From DAOQTX01 sp035340715 (GTDB taxonomy: Bacteria > Bacteroidota > Bacteroidia > AKYH767-A > OLB10), in the NCBI GenBank assembly GCA_035340715.1, contig DAOQTX010000045.1, positions 1 through 22,166 of the forward strand: a stretch of 22,166 bases of DNA, in the 5' to 3' direction. Shown in pieces: positions 1-9,286 of the stretch. Each line of letters opens with the position of its first letter. Within the stretch, counting starts at the first letter, position 1. Under the pieces are notes generated by a model. It searched no databases. It was not told the DNA's origin and saw only the letters and a program-made list of their open reading frames with translations. A program made the position numbers and the translations under genes.

Positions 1-6
1 TTTGCA

Positions 7-1023
7 TTAAATACCAAATCTTTTTTGAATGGTCTGCCGAATATTCTTCATTCTTCGCAAATTGAATAAGAATGCAAAACCAAGTTTAACGGGGAATGAG
101 CCATAATAAAACCATCTTTGAATAAAGTTTGCTTTAGTATTACTGATTGCATATCCAAAATGTTGCAAATTCGATTTACATTCCCTTTCACATATTTCAA
201 TTTCAGCTTTATTCAATCCTCCTTTTTGCCATTGCCCCAATACTGATTTGCTGGTACCAATTTGTGAGGATTCATCAAAACTGCTGCTAGATCCTACTCG
301 AGGTACTTGTATCATCTGTGATTGATACTCTAATTTCAAAAAAGAACATATATCACGCAGTGTTTTTTCCGGATCGTTTATTACATCTTCAAATTTTACA
401 TTCTTTACCTTAGGATGTGTTTCAAACCTCCGTCCGGTTTGAACTGCAGAATTCCAAAGTTTGCTGATGGTAATTGGGTGATAGTTTAAATACGCTCTTA
501 ACGATTCCATGAGTGGAATTTTACCTGCCCCAAGAAATTTCCTTTTCCACTTTCTTTTTTGTGACAACAATACGTCTCTAGAGTCGCGCACCATGTTAAT
601 GACATAAGCGTTAGGCACATGATCGATTATTTCATTGATGTAAAAAATATTCGGTGGAGTTTGCTCACAAGAGTGTGTTTTGGAGTGACGTTGTGTTTCA
701 AACTCAAGAAATTTCTTGTACACTTCTATCGCAGTCCGTTCGTTTGCGGGTATTGAGGCTACTATTTCTTTCGCTTCTTGTTTCTCTGCACCATTCAGTT
801 TGAAAATTAGAAACCCTTGTCTTTGACGAGCGAGAAGTTTTTCAGCCAACAATTCAGCATCAACTTCAGACAATTTTTTTTCGCTCGTTTGCTTAGACCA
901 CATGGGGCCAAAAAAATGCAACTCACCAAAAGTAAACACCTCACTATGTTTATTCAGCATTCGACCCATCATTGTAGTTCCGCTTCGGCTATTGCCCAAC
1001 ACAAATATTTTCTTCTTTTCCAA
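7..1023 (-). CDS. PAPS-dependent sulfotransferase (divergent member)
   Basis: This 338-residue protein probably transfers a sulfuryl group from PAPS to a carbohydrate hydroxyl. The N-terminus has the 5'-phosphosulfate-binding loop GNSRSGTTMM (residues 10-19). A 3'-phosphate-binding segment VRDSRDVLLSQ lies near residues 145-155, with Arg146 and Ser148 in the expected places. There is no signal peptide, so it should act in the cytoplasm on lipid-linked repeat units, as the family usually does. It resembles the broad Sulfotransfer_3-type group and differs clearly from the two sulfotransferases at 3851 and 4813, so it probably sulfates a different position or sugar. Its start lies 5 bases after the stop of the glycoside-hydrolase-like gene, which makes it the last visible gene of the operon. 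The stop codon is 7 bases from the window edge. The acceptor cannot be read from sequence. Confidence 0.88.
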   Translation of the reverse strand: MEKKKIFVLGNSRSGTTMMGRMLNKHSEVFTFGELHFFGPMWSKQTSEKKLSEVDAELLAEKLLARQRQGFLIFKLNGAEKQEAKEIVASIPANERTAIEVYKKFLEFETQRHSKTHSCEQTPPNIFYINEIIDHVPNAYVINMVRDSRDVLLSQKRKWKRKFLGAGKIPLMESLRAYLNYHPITISKLWNSAVQTGRRFETHPKVKNVKFEDVINDPEKTLRDICSFLKLEYQSQMIQVPRVGSSSSFDESSQIGTSKSVLGQWQKGGLNKAEIEICERECKSNLQHFGYAISNTKANFIQRWFYYGSFPVKLGFAFLFNLRRMKNIRQTIQKRFGI

Positions 1024-1028
1024 TCCGG

Positions 1029-2546
1029 TTATTGTTGAAGGGTAATATGATTAATACTGTAAGGTTGTATTTTCCCTTCCCACTTTGTATCTGCTGAGTA
1101 GCTGCATTGTCTGATTTGATTCAAAATATTTTTATCGATTGAGGCAATTGACTCGTCATTAAAATACCCATTGTAGGAAACAGCCGAATATGGTTTTGCT
1201 CCTGAAAACGATTCAAAATGCTTCACATTCATTTCGTTCTTTTCACTACGGATGCCATCAATGATTTTGTTCTCGCCCGAAAGATTCATTATAAACAAAT
1301 GAGTTTCATTTTTCACTTTTAACGCATATAACTTTATTGACGAATCGTTTTCGCTCATCGAAACTTCTATCCACTCATTATTTCCTTGATTGATCGAAGA
1401 AAAAAGCTTGAATACAAAATAAGCATTGTTTAAGACCACTTCTGTATTTGTTGCTCCGCTCAACATTGCACTATATCCAAACTCAGATGCACCCAAATTA
1501 TGAAAACTCAACAATGGAATTTTACTATTCGTGGCATGAACTTTCAAGTTCTCAAAAAAGAATAAAGATTGATATAAGCTTTGAGCCATAGAGTTGCCTA
1601 TGTAATTCCCTGGCTTAAGAATATTCCACTCGGTGATCCATATATCCACCCCTGGAAATTGATTGAAAAATAATTCTAATTGTTCCGGATATGTCTTTTG
1701 TATATAGTTTATCAAATTAGAATGATAGCATTCCAAAATGTCTTCTAACGATCCTGTTTTTTCACAGAATGGAAATTCAGGGTAAACATGCAGAGAAAGT
1801 GCATCATAAAATTTTTCTTTAGCCAATGGCACATTCCATTGACTGACAAATTTTGGGTTCTTTATCGACCTCGACTCAGTAGCTACTAAAACTTTAATGT
1901 CAGGATATTGAGCCTTTATAGTTTTTGCATATTTAGATGCTCGCTTAATATAGTCTTCAACATTAGGAACTACTTCTTTATATGCATTGAGGTAAAGTTC
2001 ATTACCTAGCTCAATTCCCACGATAGGTATTTGCTCGGTCTTAAACCTTGCAATAATTCCCATTATTTCTGCTTCGCTGGCACTGGTTATATTAGCTACA
2101 TATAACACCGATGCATTATTCTCTTTTGCGAAAGGAATAAAATCTTCGAGATAATTGTTCTGAGCATTCGCTCTTTTGTTTTTATCAAGCATTTTGTTTA
2201 CATGCCGTGAAACGCTTCCTTCTCTGGTTGTAAAATCATTCTCTTCAAAGCCATAAGCTTTACCGGTGGGATGATAAAAATTAGCAATTGATCCGCCTGG
2301 GAATCTCAATACACGTGGATTCAATTGGTGAACTATTTTCAAACATTCGGATTGATTTGTTTCAAAATTGGGAAACAAATTTGCCGTATTAAATCCACCA
2401 TATTGATAATGGATGCTTTTAGATGATCCAAGAGTTATAACATTTCCACTTTTGTTACCTTCGGGTAGATGCACCGATTGCTGTTGCTCAGAACTTTTAC
2501 ATGATCCGAAAGCTAAAACCAGAATTATAATAAATGCCTTAATCAT
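1029..2546 (-). CDS. Glycoside-hydrolase-like lipoprotein (clan A-type TIM barrel)
   Basis: This 505-residue predicted lipoprotein has a short hydrophobic N-terminus ending in the lipobox FGSC, with the lipidated cysteine at residue 16. The body looks like a retaining clan GH-A hydrolase related to families such as GH39, GH51 or GH79. It carries RFPGGS near residues 81-86, GIELGNELY with the probable acid/base Glu183, and DIWITEWN with the probable nucleophile Glu306. The C-terminal part (from about residue 400) looks like the beta-sandwich often found after such barrels. It would act outside the inner membrane. Its position between the Wzy-like polymerase (4-base overlap) and a sulfotransferase suggests that it trims, edits or releases the polysaccharide made by this cluster. 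The sugar specificity is unknown, and the family assignment rests on motifs only. Confidence 0.75.
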   Translation of the reverse strand: MIKAFIIILVLAFGSCKSSEQQQSVHLPEGNKSGNVITLGSSKSIHYQYGGFNTANLFPNFETNQSECLKIVHQLNPRVLRFPGGSIANFYHPTGKAYGFEENDFTTREGSVSRHVNKMLDKNKRANAQNNYLEDFIPFAKENNASVLYVANITSASEAEIMGIIARFKTEQIPIVGIELGNELYLNAYKEVVPNVEDYIKRASKYAKTIKAQYPDIKVLVATESRSIKNPKFVSQWNVPLAKEKFYDALSLHVYPEFPFCEKTGSLEDILECYHSNLINYIQKTYPEQLELFFNQFPGVDIWITEWNILKPGNYIGNSMAQSLYQSLFFFENLKVHATNSKIPLLSFHNLGASEFGYSAMLSGATNTEVVLNNAYFVFKLFSSINQGNNEWIEVSMSENDSSIKLYALKVKNETHLFIMNLSGENKIIDGIRSEKNEMNVKHFESFSGAKPYSAVSYNGYFNDESIASIDKNILNQIRQCSYSADTKWEGKIQPYSINHITLQQ

Positions 2547-3838
2547 ATTTGAACCCGTTTAAATGTTTGATGAGTGGAAAGAGCATTTTGCTTAATCCTT
2601 ACTTGCTCCACTTTTTGAAGATGATAGTACGAATAAATTATTGCTATCATCACCACGCTATTAGCAGCGTAAAAAACAGTTTGGCCCGCTGTTAAACTAT
2701 CAAAGAAACAGATCACCAAAAAGTAAATACAAGTCTGTTGAAAAGCATCTTTTATATCTCTTCTCATTCTTTTGATCAGCCAAAATGCAAAGATAAACTG
2801 AGCATTGATCAAAAACGTTCCTAGAAAACCGTAAATAAACATTTCACCAACTATGCCAATATCAGTAGGATAAAAATATCCATATACTCGAGCAAATCCT
2901 CCTTCCCATTTTAAGCTGAGTTCACCATTTCCAAAAAGAGGCGATCTCAATATATCTGGCCAAACCATAAGGGTTTGAATTCTTCTTAAGTTGGTTGAAT
3001 TCTCTGTAGTTTCCTGACCGGTAACGGTAAGCCAAATATTGTTATATTTTTCAATGGTAACCGGATCGGGTGTATAACCCGAAAGAGCAACTACAGAGAA
3101 TAGAACTCCAATCACCATAAAGGTATACAGGAAATATTTAAAACGAGCTTTTTTATAAATCTCAAAAAGAAAAAACAACAACAAGGTGATCATTGCAACT
3201 AATATGGTACTTCTATCTTGTCGTACAAAAGTCATATAGTAAAAATGAGGAGCAGCCAATAGCAGATAATAGGTCTTACGTGTGATAAAATATTTTATGA
3301 CGTAAAACAAAAAGGCAAATACAATGAGTGTGATTACGAACTTAAAAATATAGCCTCCCTTCAACTCATTATAACCAATAAAAATGGTTTTAAAATATTG
3401 TTCAGGATTTATAAAGTTAGCGGTCACAATAAATATTGCCATTGAGACCCATGCAGTAGCCAAAAACGAAGTTTGGATATCCTTAGTTGTAATGACACGA
3501 TATTTTAAAAGATAAAATACAAACAAAGCCGACAGGTATAGAAAAAAACTTCTTTGTGTAGCTATACCATAGAAGAGGGGTTGCCCATATTCGTAATAGG
3601 CCGAAAATGCAGCCCAAAAAGGAAAAATAAACATAGCCAAAAGCATGGCCTCGAGTGATGAAACAGGTTCTTTTTTGGATAGGAATTGGATGACACGAAA
3701 CGCCATAAACATAATCATAAGGCCCGATAAGACGCCTTCAACTATGAACAGAATTGGATCAAGTGGAGTTCTAAAGCCAATACGGAATGCAACGAAAAAA
3801 AGAATTGAAAGCAGAACTATTTTAAATACTCTTTTCAC
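2543..3838 (-). CDS. Wzy-type O-antigen/exopolysaccharide polymerase-like membrane protein
   Basis: This 431-residue protein consists almost entirely of hydrophobic segments, about ten to twelve, as expected for Wzy polymerases and O-antigen ligases. A larger hydrophilic loop lies around residues 250-320. Motifs typical of this loose family include RQDRST near residue 207, LFGNGE near residue 300 and PTDIGIVGEMFIYGFLG near residues 325-341. The family joins lipid-linked repeat units at the periplasmic face of the inner membrane. The gene overlaps the downstream glycoside-hydrolase-like gene by 4 bases and follows a sulfotransferase gene by 12 bases, so it is embedded in the sulfation operon beside a Wzx-type flippase. 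Wzy proteins share little sequence identity, so the call rests on topology, motifs and neighbours. A ligase role is the main alternative. Confidence 0.75.
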   Translation of the reverse strand: MKRVFKIVLLSILFFVAFRIGFRTPLDPILFIVEGVLSGLMIMFMAFRVIQFLSKKEPVSSLEAMLLAMFIFPFWAAFSAYYEYGQPLFYGIATQRSFFLYLSALFVFYLLKYRVITTKDIQTSFLATAWVSMAIFIVTANFINPEQYFKTIFIGYNELKGGYIFKFVITLIVFAFLFYVIKYFITRKTYYLLLAAPHFYYMTFVRQDRSTILVAMITLLLFFLFEIYKKARFKYFLYTFMVIGVLFSVVALSGYTPDPVTIEKYNNIWLTVTGQETTENSTNLRRIQTLMVWPDILRSPLFGNGELSLKWEGGFARVYGYFYPTDIGIVGEMFIYGFLGTFLINAQFIFAFWLIKRMRRDIKDAFQQTCIYFLVICFFDSLTAGQTVFYAANSVVMIAIIYSYYHLQKVEQVRIKQNALSTHQTFKRVQI

Positions 3839-3850
3839 TAAAACTTTTTT

Positions 3851-4816
3851 TTATTTCAACCACATGGATAAATCTCTTTTCAATAAGTCCTGTAATTTTA
3901 AAACATCGTCCCGATATATATTAATGATCTTCTGTCTTTCTTCAGCGGTCATTTTTGGTATTTCACTTGATTTAAAAAAAGTGGATTTAAGTTTTCGCTT
4001 TAAAGTCTGTGGAACAATACGAAATAAGTTCTTCTTTATTCCGGTAGCGCTGATTAAATACATGAAATATCGGTTCTTCGGTACCGCTGCCTGATTGTGC
4101 CTTTCTGAAAAATCGAGTTTTACATTGGCATCCACCTCTAAAAACGACAACATATCTCTAACTATATTTTCTTGCTCCACTTTAAAATCATCATAAATAT
4201 AAATACGTATTTGCTCTTTGGGAAATTGATCATAAAAGCGTTTTACTTGCTCATAATACATCCCCATTTCGTAATAGGCATGAGATACATACCAACCTTT
4301 CTTTGGTTTTCTATAATCGTCTTCCATTTCATCTGCAAAAGATAAAAAGGTTTTGCCATCTCTAAGATTGGCCATATAATGAGAGTAGATTCGATCGGCA
4401 GGATTTCGAAGCATCGCTATGATCTTTGCATTAGGGATTTTCTCCTTGATATTTTTTGCCGCAACATTGGAGAATAAGTAGGTGTTGCTTATCTCACCTA
4501 CGGCTTTTTCATTTTTGACATTTTTAAAAAGCTTGGTATAGTGGTTCCAATCTTGTACAAAATAACCCCACACCTCCCTTTTCATATCTCCTTGCGTGTA
4601 GGTTTCTAAATCCAGTCGTTTACGTTTTTCAATGTCTTTGTATTGTTGACTGAATTCTTCAGGATCGATATCGCTACAAAAGTGATTCGGTTCTTTTATA
4701 GGACTTAAATACACTTCAGGATGTTTCTTTAAATAATGATACAACGAAGTGGTACCACACTTTGCAGCGCCTACAATAAAAAAATTGGGTAATGGAGTTT
4801 GCGTCTCTTTATTCAT
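3851..4816 (-). CDS. PAPS-dependent sulfotransferase (tandem copy A)
   Basis: This 321-residue protein belongs to the Sulfotransfer_1-like group. The PAPS-binding loop GAAKCGTTSL is at residues 16-25, followed by KEPNHF near residue 41, a motif common in carbohydrate sulfotransferases. The 3'-phosphate-binding segment is MLRNPADRIYSHY (residues 135-147), with Arg137 and Ser145. It has no signal peptide or membrane segment, so it is probably cytoplasmic. It is clearly related to the adjacent gene at 4813: the two share the loop, the KEP motif, the GE-ST-YL-SN-AAK stretch and the RNP--R-YSHY motif. The genes overlap by 4 bases (4813-4816). They look like products of an old tandem duplication, and each may sulfate a different position of the repeat unit. 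Confidence 0.92.
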   Translation of the reverse strand: MNKETQTPLPNFFIVGAAKCGTTSLYHYLKKHPEVYLSPIKEPNHFCSDIDPEEFSQQYKDIEKRKRLDLETYTQGDMKREVWGYFVQDWNHYTKLFKNVKNEKAVGEISNTYLFSNVAAKNIKEKIPNAKIIAMLRNPADRIYSHYMANLRDGKTFLSFADEMEDDYRKPKKGWYVSHAYYEMGMYYEQVKRFYDQFPKEQIRIYIYDDFKVEQENIVRDMLSFLEVDANVKLDFSERHNQAAVPKNRYFMYLISATGIKKNLFRIVPQTLKRKLKSTFFKSSEIPKMTAEERQKIINIYRDDVLKLQDLLKRDLSMWLK

Positions 4817-5769
4817 ATTTTATGCCAATGGCTTAAATCTATATTTAATAAATTGCTAAGGTTCTCTATATCGCTTTTAAACCGGATGCTTAAATCTTTT
4901 TGAGCATTCAATGGGATGCCCGGTAAATTTTTTTCGGTATAAATCAATCGGTCAAAATACGGGCTTATTTTACTCAGCATAGATTCCCGTATAAATTTTC
5001 GTAAACGAACAGAACGAAGCAATTGATTTGCAATAAAGTTTCGTGGAATACGTGCTACGTTTTTAATATGGTCTTGTTGTACGGTATAAGCACCAATATC
5101 CAAAAAATGATATATCTCATTCAACACTTTCTTACTGTCTTTCTTTAAGTCATCAAACAAAATAATTTTAACTTGTGAAACAGAAAAAATATCCAAGTAT
5201 CTTTTTACCTGAATCGAATACATTCCCAACTCTACATACATGCTATTGATTCCCCATCCTTTTGATAATGCTTGATCATCTTCACGCAAGGCTTTCTCAA
5301 AAGCTTGACTGGTATATTGCATTCTCCGATCCATCAAATAATGCGAGTATGCTCTTTCAATAGGGTTACGAAGTAAAATTATTATTTTCGATTGAGGATT
5401 ATACTGATGTATTTCTTTTGCAGCCGTATTAGACCATAGATAAGAAGTGCTTGCTTCACCTATAATTTTATGCCCATTGGCATTCTCAAATAATCGATCA
5501 TAATCCTCTTTTTTTCTGATATAGGCTCGATGAAGTTTTTTGTTCAGTTTTCCATTAATGACTTCATCAATTCTATGACTTTGAAGCCGTTGTTTCAACA
5601 ACGACCTAAACTGGTCGTGTTGCAAATCGTCTTTACTAAAAAAATGAGGCTCTTTAATGGCCGAGATGAATACATCTGGATGCTGCTCCAAATAATGAGC
5701 AATGCTGGTCGTGCCGGCTTTAGCAGCACCTACGATAAATAAATTGACCTTATTAGCAGCTGGGCTCAT
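4813..5769 (-). CDS. PAPS-dependent sulfotransferase (tandem copy B)
   Basis: This 318-residue cytoplasmic sulfotransferase is related to the one at 3851. The PAPS-binding loop GAAKAGTTSI occupies residues 14-23, KEPHFF lies near residues 39-44, and the 3'-phosphate-binding segment LLRNPIERAYSHYL spans residues 132-145 with Arg134. It overlaps the downstream sulfotransferase by 4 bases and overlaps the upstream flippase gene by 4 bases (5766-5769), so translation of the three is probably coupled. The middle of the protein (about residues 45-100) differs most from its neighbour. That is where acceptor specificity may diverge, though this last point is inference. Confidence 0.92.
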   Translation of the reverse strand: MSPAANKVNLFIVGAAKAGTTSIAHYLEQHPDVFISAIKEPHFFSKDDLQHDQFRSLLKQRLQSHRIDEVINGKLNKKLHRAYIRKKEDYDRLFENANGHKIIGEASTSYLWSNTAAKEIHQYNPQSKIIILLRNPIERAYSHYLMDRRMQYTSQAFEKALREDDQALSKGWGINSMYVELGMYSIQVKRYLDIFSVSQVKIILFDDLKKDSKKVLNEIYHFLDIGAYTVQQDHIKNVARIPRNFIANQLLRSVRLRKFIRESMLSKISPYFDRLIYTEKNLPGIPLNAQKDLSIRFKSDIENLSNLLNIDLSHWHKI

Positions 5770-7118
5770 TTTCTATTTATTTTCTTGAATGGGAAATATA
5801 AAGTAAAAATATTCATGTGCTTCTTTATATACCAAACACTTGCAAGATTCCACATTATGGTGTGTAAAGCTGTAGTCAATGCTACTCCAATAACACCGTA
5901 GGTGGGTATGAAATACAGATTCAATAATATGGTTATAAAAGTTGATGACATAATAATATTCCGAAACGCTACCTGCCTACCGGTCATTTGCATGATAACA
6001 CCAACCGATCCACTACTGGCATTAACCAATTGACCGACTACTATGATAGTGAGCACTATACCCGAGCCAACAAAGTCGCTACCGAAGACTTGCATGATAA
6101 AATCAGGATTTACCACGCAGAGAATAAAGAATGGCATGCTGCTCCAAAATATTAATTTGGTTGATCTCAACGACATACGCTCGATCGATTTCAGATCATT
6201 CTTTATAAAAAACTCGCTGAACTTTGGTGCACTAATACTGTTAATCGCAACTAATGGTACTGAGATAAAGTTTGCCACTTTTATGGCCACATTAAAAATC
6301 CCAACTTGATCTTCAGGAGCATACATGCCCAACATAAGTGAGTTAATGATTTGCGAGAGTTGGTTGATTGAACTAACCAACAACAAAGGAATGGCAACAT
6401 TAAATATTTCTTTGTATCCTGCTTTGCGAACACTTTCGCCAACACTGAGTGCTACTTTTTTGAGTGATCTTTTCCAAAGCAAAATGCCAAATACTGAAGT
6501 GATTATGGTGGCGGCTAAAAAGGCGTGAATGGTATTATATGGATTGAGCCCGAGTATAGAGCTAAACAAATAGATAAGACCAGAGGCAAGCATAAACCTT
6601 GAGGTCTCGCGCAAAAAACTAAACGACTTAATGTCCTTTAAACCTCTTAGGCCCGAAGCATTGATAAGCGAAAGAGCCCAAGGCAAAGGAAGCAGTGCTG
6701 TGAGATATAGGTAGTTGGTAATATGTGGTTTATTAAAAACATATTCGGCCAGTAGTGGTGCACTTAGGTATAAGATAACCGTAACAATGAGTCCTGCCGG
6801 AATGGCTATTTGTAAAATTTTATTATAGATTTCACGGACGACATCACGTCTATTGAGCGTTCGGAATTCAGCCGCATAACGCAACAATGCAGAGTCCATC
6901 CCCAACATGATAAACAGAGCTGAGATTTGTGTAACGTTAATACAAATGGAAATGATTCCGTAATTATCGGCACCATATCTTCTTGAAACAATAAGTGTAA
7001 ATATGACACCAAAAAGTACTCCGCCTACTTTAATAAAGAAGGCGGAGGCACTCTTGAGTAATATCTCTTTAAAGTCCTTGTCGCGTGATACGTAAGACTT
7101 TATTTTTTTTCTTATCAT
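5766..7118 (-). CDS. Wzx-type polysaccharide flippase (MATE/MVF-like)
   Basis: This 450-residue integral membrane protein has about twelve to fourteen hydrophobic segments. The N-terminal stretch SASAFFIKVGGVLFGVIF, followed by SRRYGADNYGI, is characteristic of the polysaccharide export family that moves undecaprenyl-linked repeat units across the inner membrane. A second half starting near residue 235 repeats the same kind of pattern (VAIPLLLVSSINQLSQIINSL), as expected for this two-lobed fold. The start overlaps the end of cysQ by 4 bases and the stop overlaps the next sulfotransferase by 4 bases. With the Wzy-like gene at 2543 it points to a Wzx/Wzy-dependent pathway. The basic N-terminus (KKIKSYVSRDKDFK) is cytoplasmic by the positive-inside rule. 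Confidence 0.9.
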   Translation of the reverse strand: MIRKKIKSYVSRDKDFKEILLKSASAFFIKVGGVLFGVIFTLIVSRRYGADNYGIISICINVTQISALFIMLGMDSALLRYAAEFRTLNRRDVVREIYNKILQIAIPAGLIVTVILYLSAPLLAEYVFNKPHITNYLYLTALLPLPWALSLINASGLRGLKDIKSFSFLRETSRFMLASGLIYLFSSILGLNPYNTIHAFLAATIITSVFGILLWKRSLKKVALSVGESVRKAGYKEIFNVAIPLLLVSSINQLSQIINSLMLGMYAPEDQVGIFNVAIKVANFISVPLVAINSISAPKFSEFFIKNDLKSIERMSLRSTKLIFWSSMPFFILCVVNPDFIMQVFGSDFVGSGIVLTIIVVGQLVNASSGSVGVIMQMTGRQVAFRNIIMSSTFITILLNLYFIPTYGVIGVALTTALHTIMWNLASVWYIKKHMNIFTLYFPFKKINRK

Positions 7119-7939
7119 CTATTACAAACGAACCACTCGTTCAGCAGCGATTCTTTGTTGTATTCCATTTCTTTACCGGTATTATAATTAATAACGGTTT
7201 TTCCACTGTAGGTTACTACTGCCTGTCCAGCCGCAGTGTCCCATTCCATAGTTGGTGCTAAGCGAGGATACACATGTGCACTGCCCTCTGCCACTAAACA
7301 CAATTTTAATGAACTTCCCTTAGATACCAATTCAACATCACCGTGTTCTTTACGACAAGCGGCAATAAAATCTTCGGTTTCGGAACTCATATGCGAACGG
7401 CTAGCAACCACTGTATACTTTTCCACATTTAGCACTCCGTTTAATTTCATTGCTTGATCAATCATATTGGTAAACTCATCGTTTATGAATGCTTCGTTTC
7501 GAACGACATTCATTCCATTCTCCAATTTATAGCTTCCAAAATCTTGTGCTGCAAAATACAAAGTATCTGTTACTGGTGCATACACCACTCCGAGCACTGG
7601 CTTATTATTTCTTATCAATGCAATGTTAACAGTGAACTCTCCATTTCGCTTGATAAATTCTTTGGTACCATCCAAAGGATCGACCATCCAAAAGGTATCC
7701 CAATTTTTTCGTTCTTCATAAGGTATGTCTTTCCCTTCTTCGCTAAGAATAGGATAGCCGCTGTTCAACAGATGATTCGAGATCATTCCATGCGCCTTCT
7801 TGTCTGCTTGAGTTAATGGAGAATTGTCTCCTTTGATCTCAACTTCAAAAGATTCCTTGTTATAAACTTCAAGAATTTCTTTTCCGGCAGCTAATGATGC
7901 TTTTACTGCCAGTTTTAATAATGAATTGTATTGTCCCAT
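7115..7939 (-). CDS. cysQ: 3'(2'),5'-bisphosphate nucleotidase CysQ
   Basis: This 274-residue enzyme hydrolyses the sulfotransferase by-product PAP (3'-phosphoadenosine 5'-phosphate) to AMP and phosphate, which prevents product inhibition and recovers adenylate. The metal-binding and catalytic motifs of the inositol monophosphatase superfamily are complete: LTQAD with Asp46, SEE at residues 66-68, DPLDGT at 87-92 and WDTAAGQA at 233-240. Length matches the family. It sits between the PAPS-making genes and the flippase/sulfotransferase genes, where PAP disposal is needed. A 64-base gap separates it from cysN upstream, the largest gap within the sulfation cluster. No promoter with both consensus boxes was seen in that gap. 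Its stop overlaps the flippase start by 4 bases. Confidence 0.95.
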   Translation of the reverse strand: MGQYNSLLKLAVKASLAAGKEILEVYNKESFEVEIKGDNSPLTQADKKAHGMISNHLLNSGYPILSEEGKDIPYEERKNWDTFWMVDPLDGTKEFIKRNGEFTVNIALIRNNKPVLGVVYAPVTDTLYFAAQDFGSYKLENGMNVVRNEAFINDEFTNMIDQAMKLNGVLNVEKYTVVASRSHMSSETEDFIAACRKEHGDVELVSKGSSLKLCLVAEGSAHVYPRLAPTMEWDTAAGQAVVTYSGKTVINYNTGKEMEYNKESLLNEWFVCNR

Positions 7940-8003
7940 ATTTCCTTTAAATTAAATTTTGTCAATTTAGTTTCGGGTCTGTTAAGGTTTTTACGGGTGC
8001 TGC

Positions 8004-9275
8004 TTAAATAATCATGCCGGCAGCTACGGTTTCATTGGTATGTTCGTCTATTATAATTAAACTACCGGTAAAACGGTTTTTTCTGTAACTGTCATAAAAC
8101 AAAGGAACAGTTGTACGAATGCTGATACGAGCAATATCGTTCATTCCAATTGTTTTGTCTTCTTCATTTCTATGGTAAGTGTTCACATCCACTTTGTATT
8201 TTATTTCTTTAACAATACAACGTGCATCTTTCAAAGCATGCTTGATGGCATACTTGCCATTGAGTTGAAGTTTGGTTTCATTGAACCAACAGATCATTAA
8301 ATCTAAATCCTGACTAACAACGGGTACATTATTTTCTCTAACAATCATATCGCCCCGACTGATGTCAATTTCATCTTCCAGTGTAATGGTACACGACATA
8401 GTTGGATAGGCTTCTTTTACCTGACTGTCGTATGTTTCGATACTTTGTATGGTAGAAGTAAATCCAGATGGCAACACCATTACTTTGTCTCCAGGTTTAT
8501 AAACACCTCCAGAAATTTGTCCGGCATATCCACGATAATCGTGATACTCATCTCCTTTCGGTCGAATAACGTACTGAACCGGGAAACGACAATCAATCAA
8601 ATTGCTGTCGCTACCAATGTGTATGGTTTCTAGTAAATACAATAATGTAGGTCCTTTATACCATGGCATATTATCACCCGATTCCACGACTCCGTCTCCT
8701 TTCAGAGCGCTGATGGGAATAAAGTGAATGTCCTTTACATCCAATCGGCTCGATAATTTCTTGAAGTCCTCAATGGTACGTTCATAAATGTCTTTGTCAT
8801 AATTCACCAAGTCCATTTTATTGATACAAACAATCAGGTGAGGAATTTGCAATAAAGATGCAATGAAAGCATGCCTGCAGGTTTGCTCCAATATTCCTTT
8901 TCGAGCATCTACTAATATTAATGCAACATTAGCGGATGATGCACCTGTAACCATGTTTCGGGTATATTGAATATGACCCGGTGTGTCGGCTATGATAAAC
9001 TTTCTTTTGGGAGTTGAAAAATATCGATACGCTACATCAATGGTAATGCCTTGCTCTCGCTCAGCCTTAAGTCCATCGGTGAAATAGGCAAGGTCAATAT
9101 GTTCCTGACCTCTCATTTCGCTAGTTCTCTTAACCGATTCCAATTGATCTTCAAATATGGCTTTGCTATCGTAAAGCAATCTGCCTATTAATGTGCTTTT
9201 ACCATCATCTACACTACCGGCAGTAGAGAAGCGAAGCAATTCCATTTCGTTGTATTTATATTGAGTTTTAACCAT
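8004..9275 (-). CDS. cysN: Sulfate adenylyltransferase subunit 1 (CysN, GTPase)
   Basis: This 423-residue protein is the GTP-hydrolysing subunit of the heterodimeric ATP sulfurylase, which with CysD makes APS from ATP and sulfate. GTPase motifs are intact: GSVDDGKST at residues 20-28 (P-loop), GITIDVAYRYF near 76-86, DTPGH at 97-101 and NKMD at 152-155. The remainder resembles the beta-barrel domains of the EF-Tu superfamily. Many bacteria fuse APS kinase to the CysN C-terminus; here the protein ends after the barrels (NETVAAGMII) and the kinase is a separate gene. It follows cysD with an 11-base gap. Met11 is a possible alternative start, but the first Met fits the spacing to cysD better. 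Confidence 0.97.
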   Translation of the reverse strand: MVKTQYKYNEMELLRFSTAGSVDDGKSTLIGRLLYDSKAIFEDQLESVKRTSEMRGQEHIDLAYFTDGLKAEREQGITIDVAYRYFSTPKRKFIIADTPGHIQYTRNMVTGASSANVALILVDARKGILEQTCRHAFIASLLQIPHLIVCINKMDLVNYDKDIYERTIEDFKKLSSRLDVKDIHFIPISALKGDGVVESGDNMPWYKGPTLLYLLETIHIGSDSNLIDCRFPVQYVIRPKGDEYHDYRGYAGQISGGVYKPGDKVMVLPSGFTSTIQSIETYDSQVKEAYPTMSCTITLEDEIDISRGDMIVRENNVPVVSQDLDLMICWFNETKLQLNGKYAIKHALKDARCIVKEIKYKVDVNTYHRNEEDKTIGMNDIARISIRTTVPLFYDSYRKNRFTGSLIIIDEHTNETVAAGMII

Positions 9276-9286
9276 TTCTTTTTTTA

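Noticed and set aside
3645..4094. Plus-strand open frame of 149 codons spanning the wzy-like and sulfotransferase genes
   Set aside because: It lies antisense to two genes with clear family motifs, crosses their boundary, and its product shows no recognisable domain.
7454..7816. Plus-strand open frame of 120 codons opposite cysQ
   Set aside because: It is antisense to the catalytic core of cysQ, which has all its motifs, and its Cys/His/Ile-rich product looks like a shadow frame.
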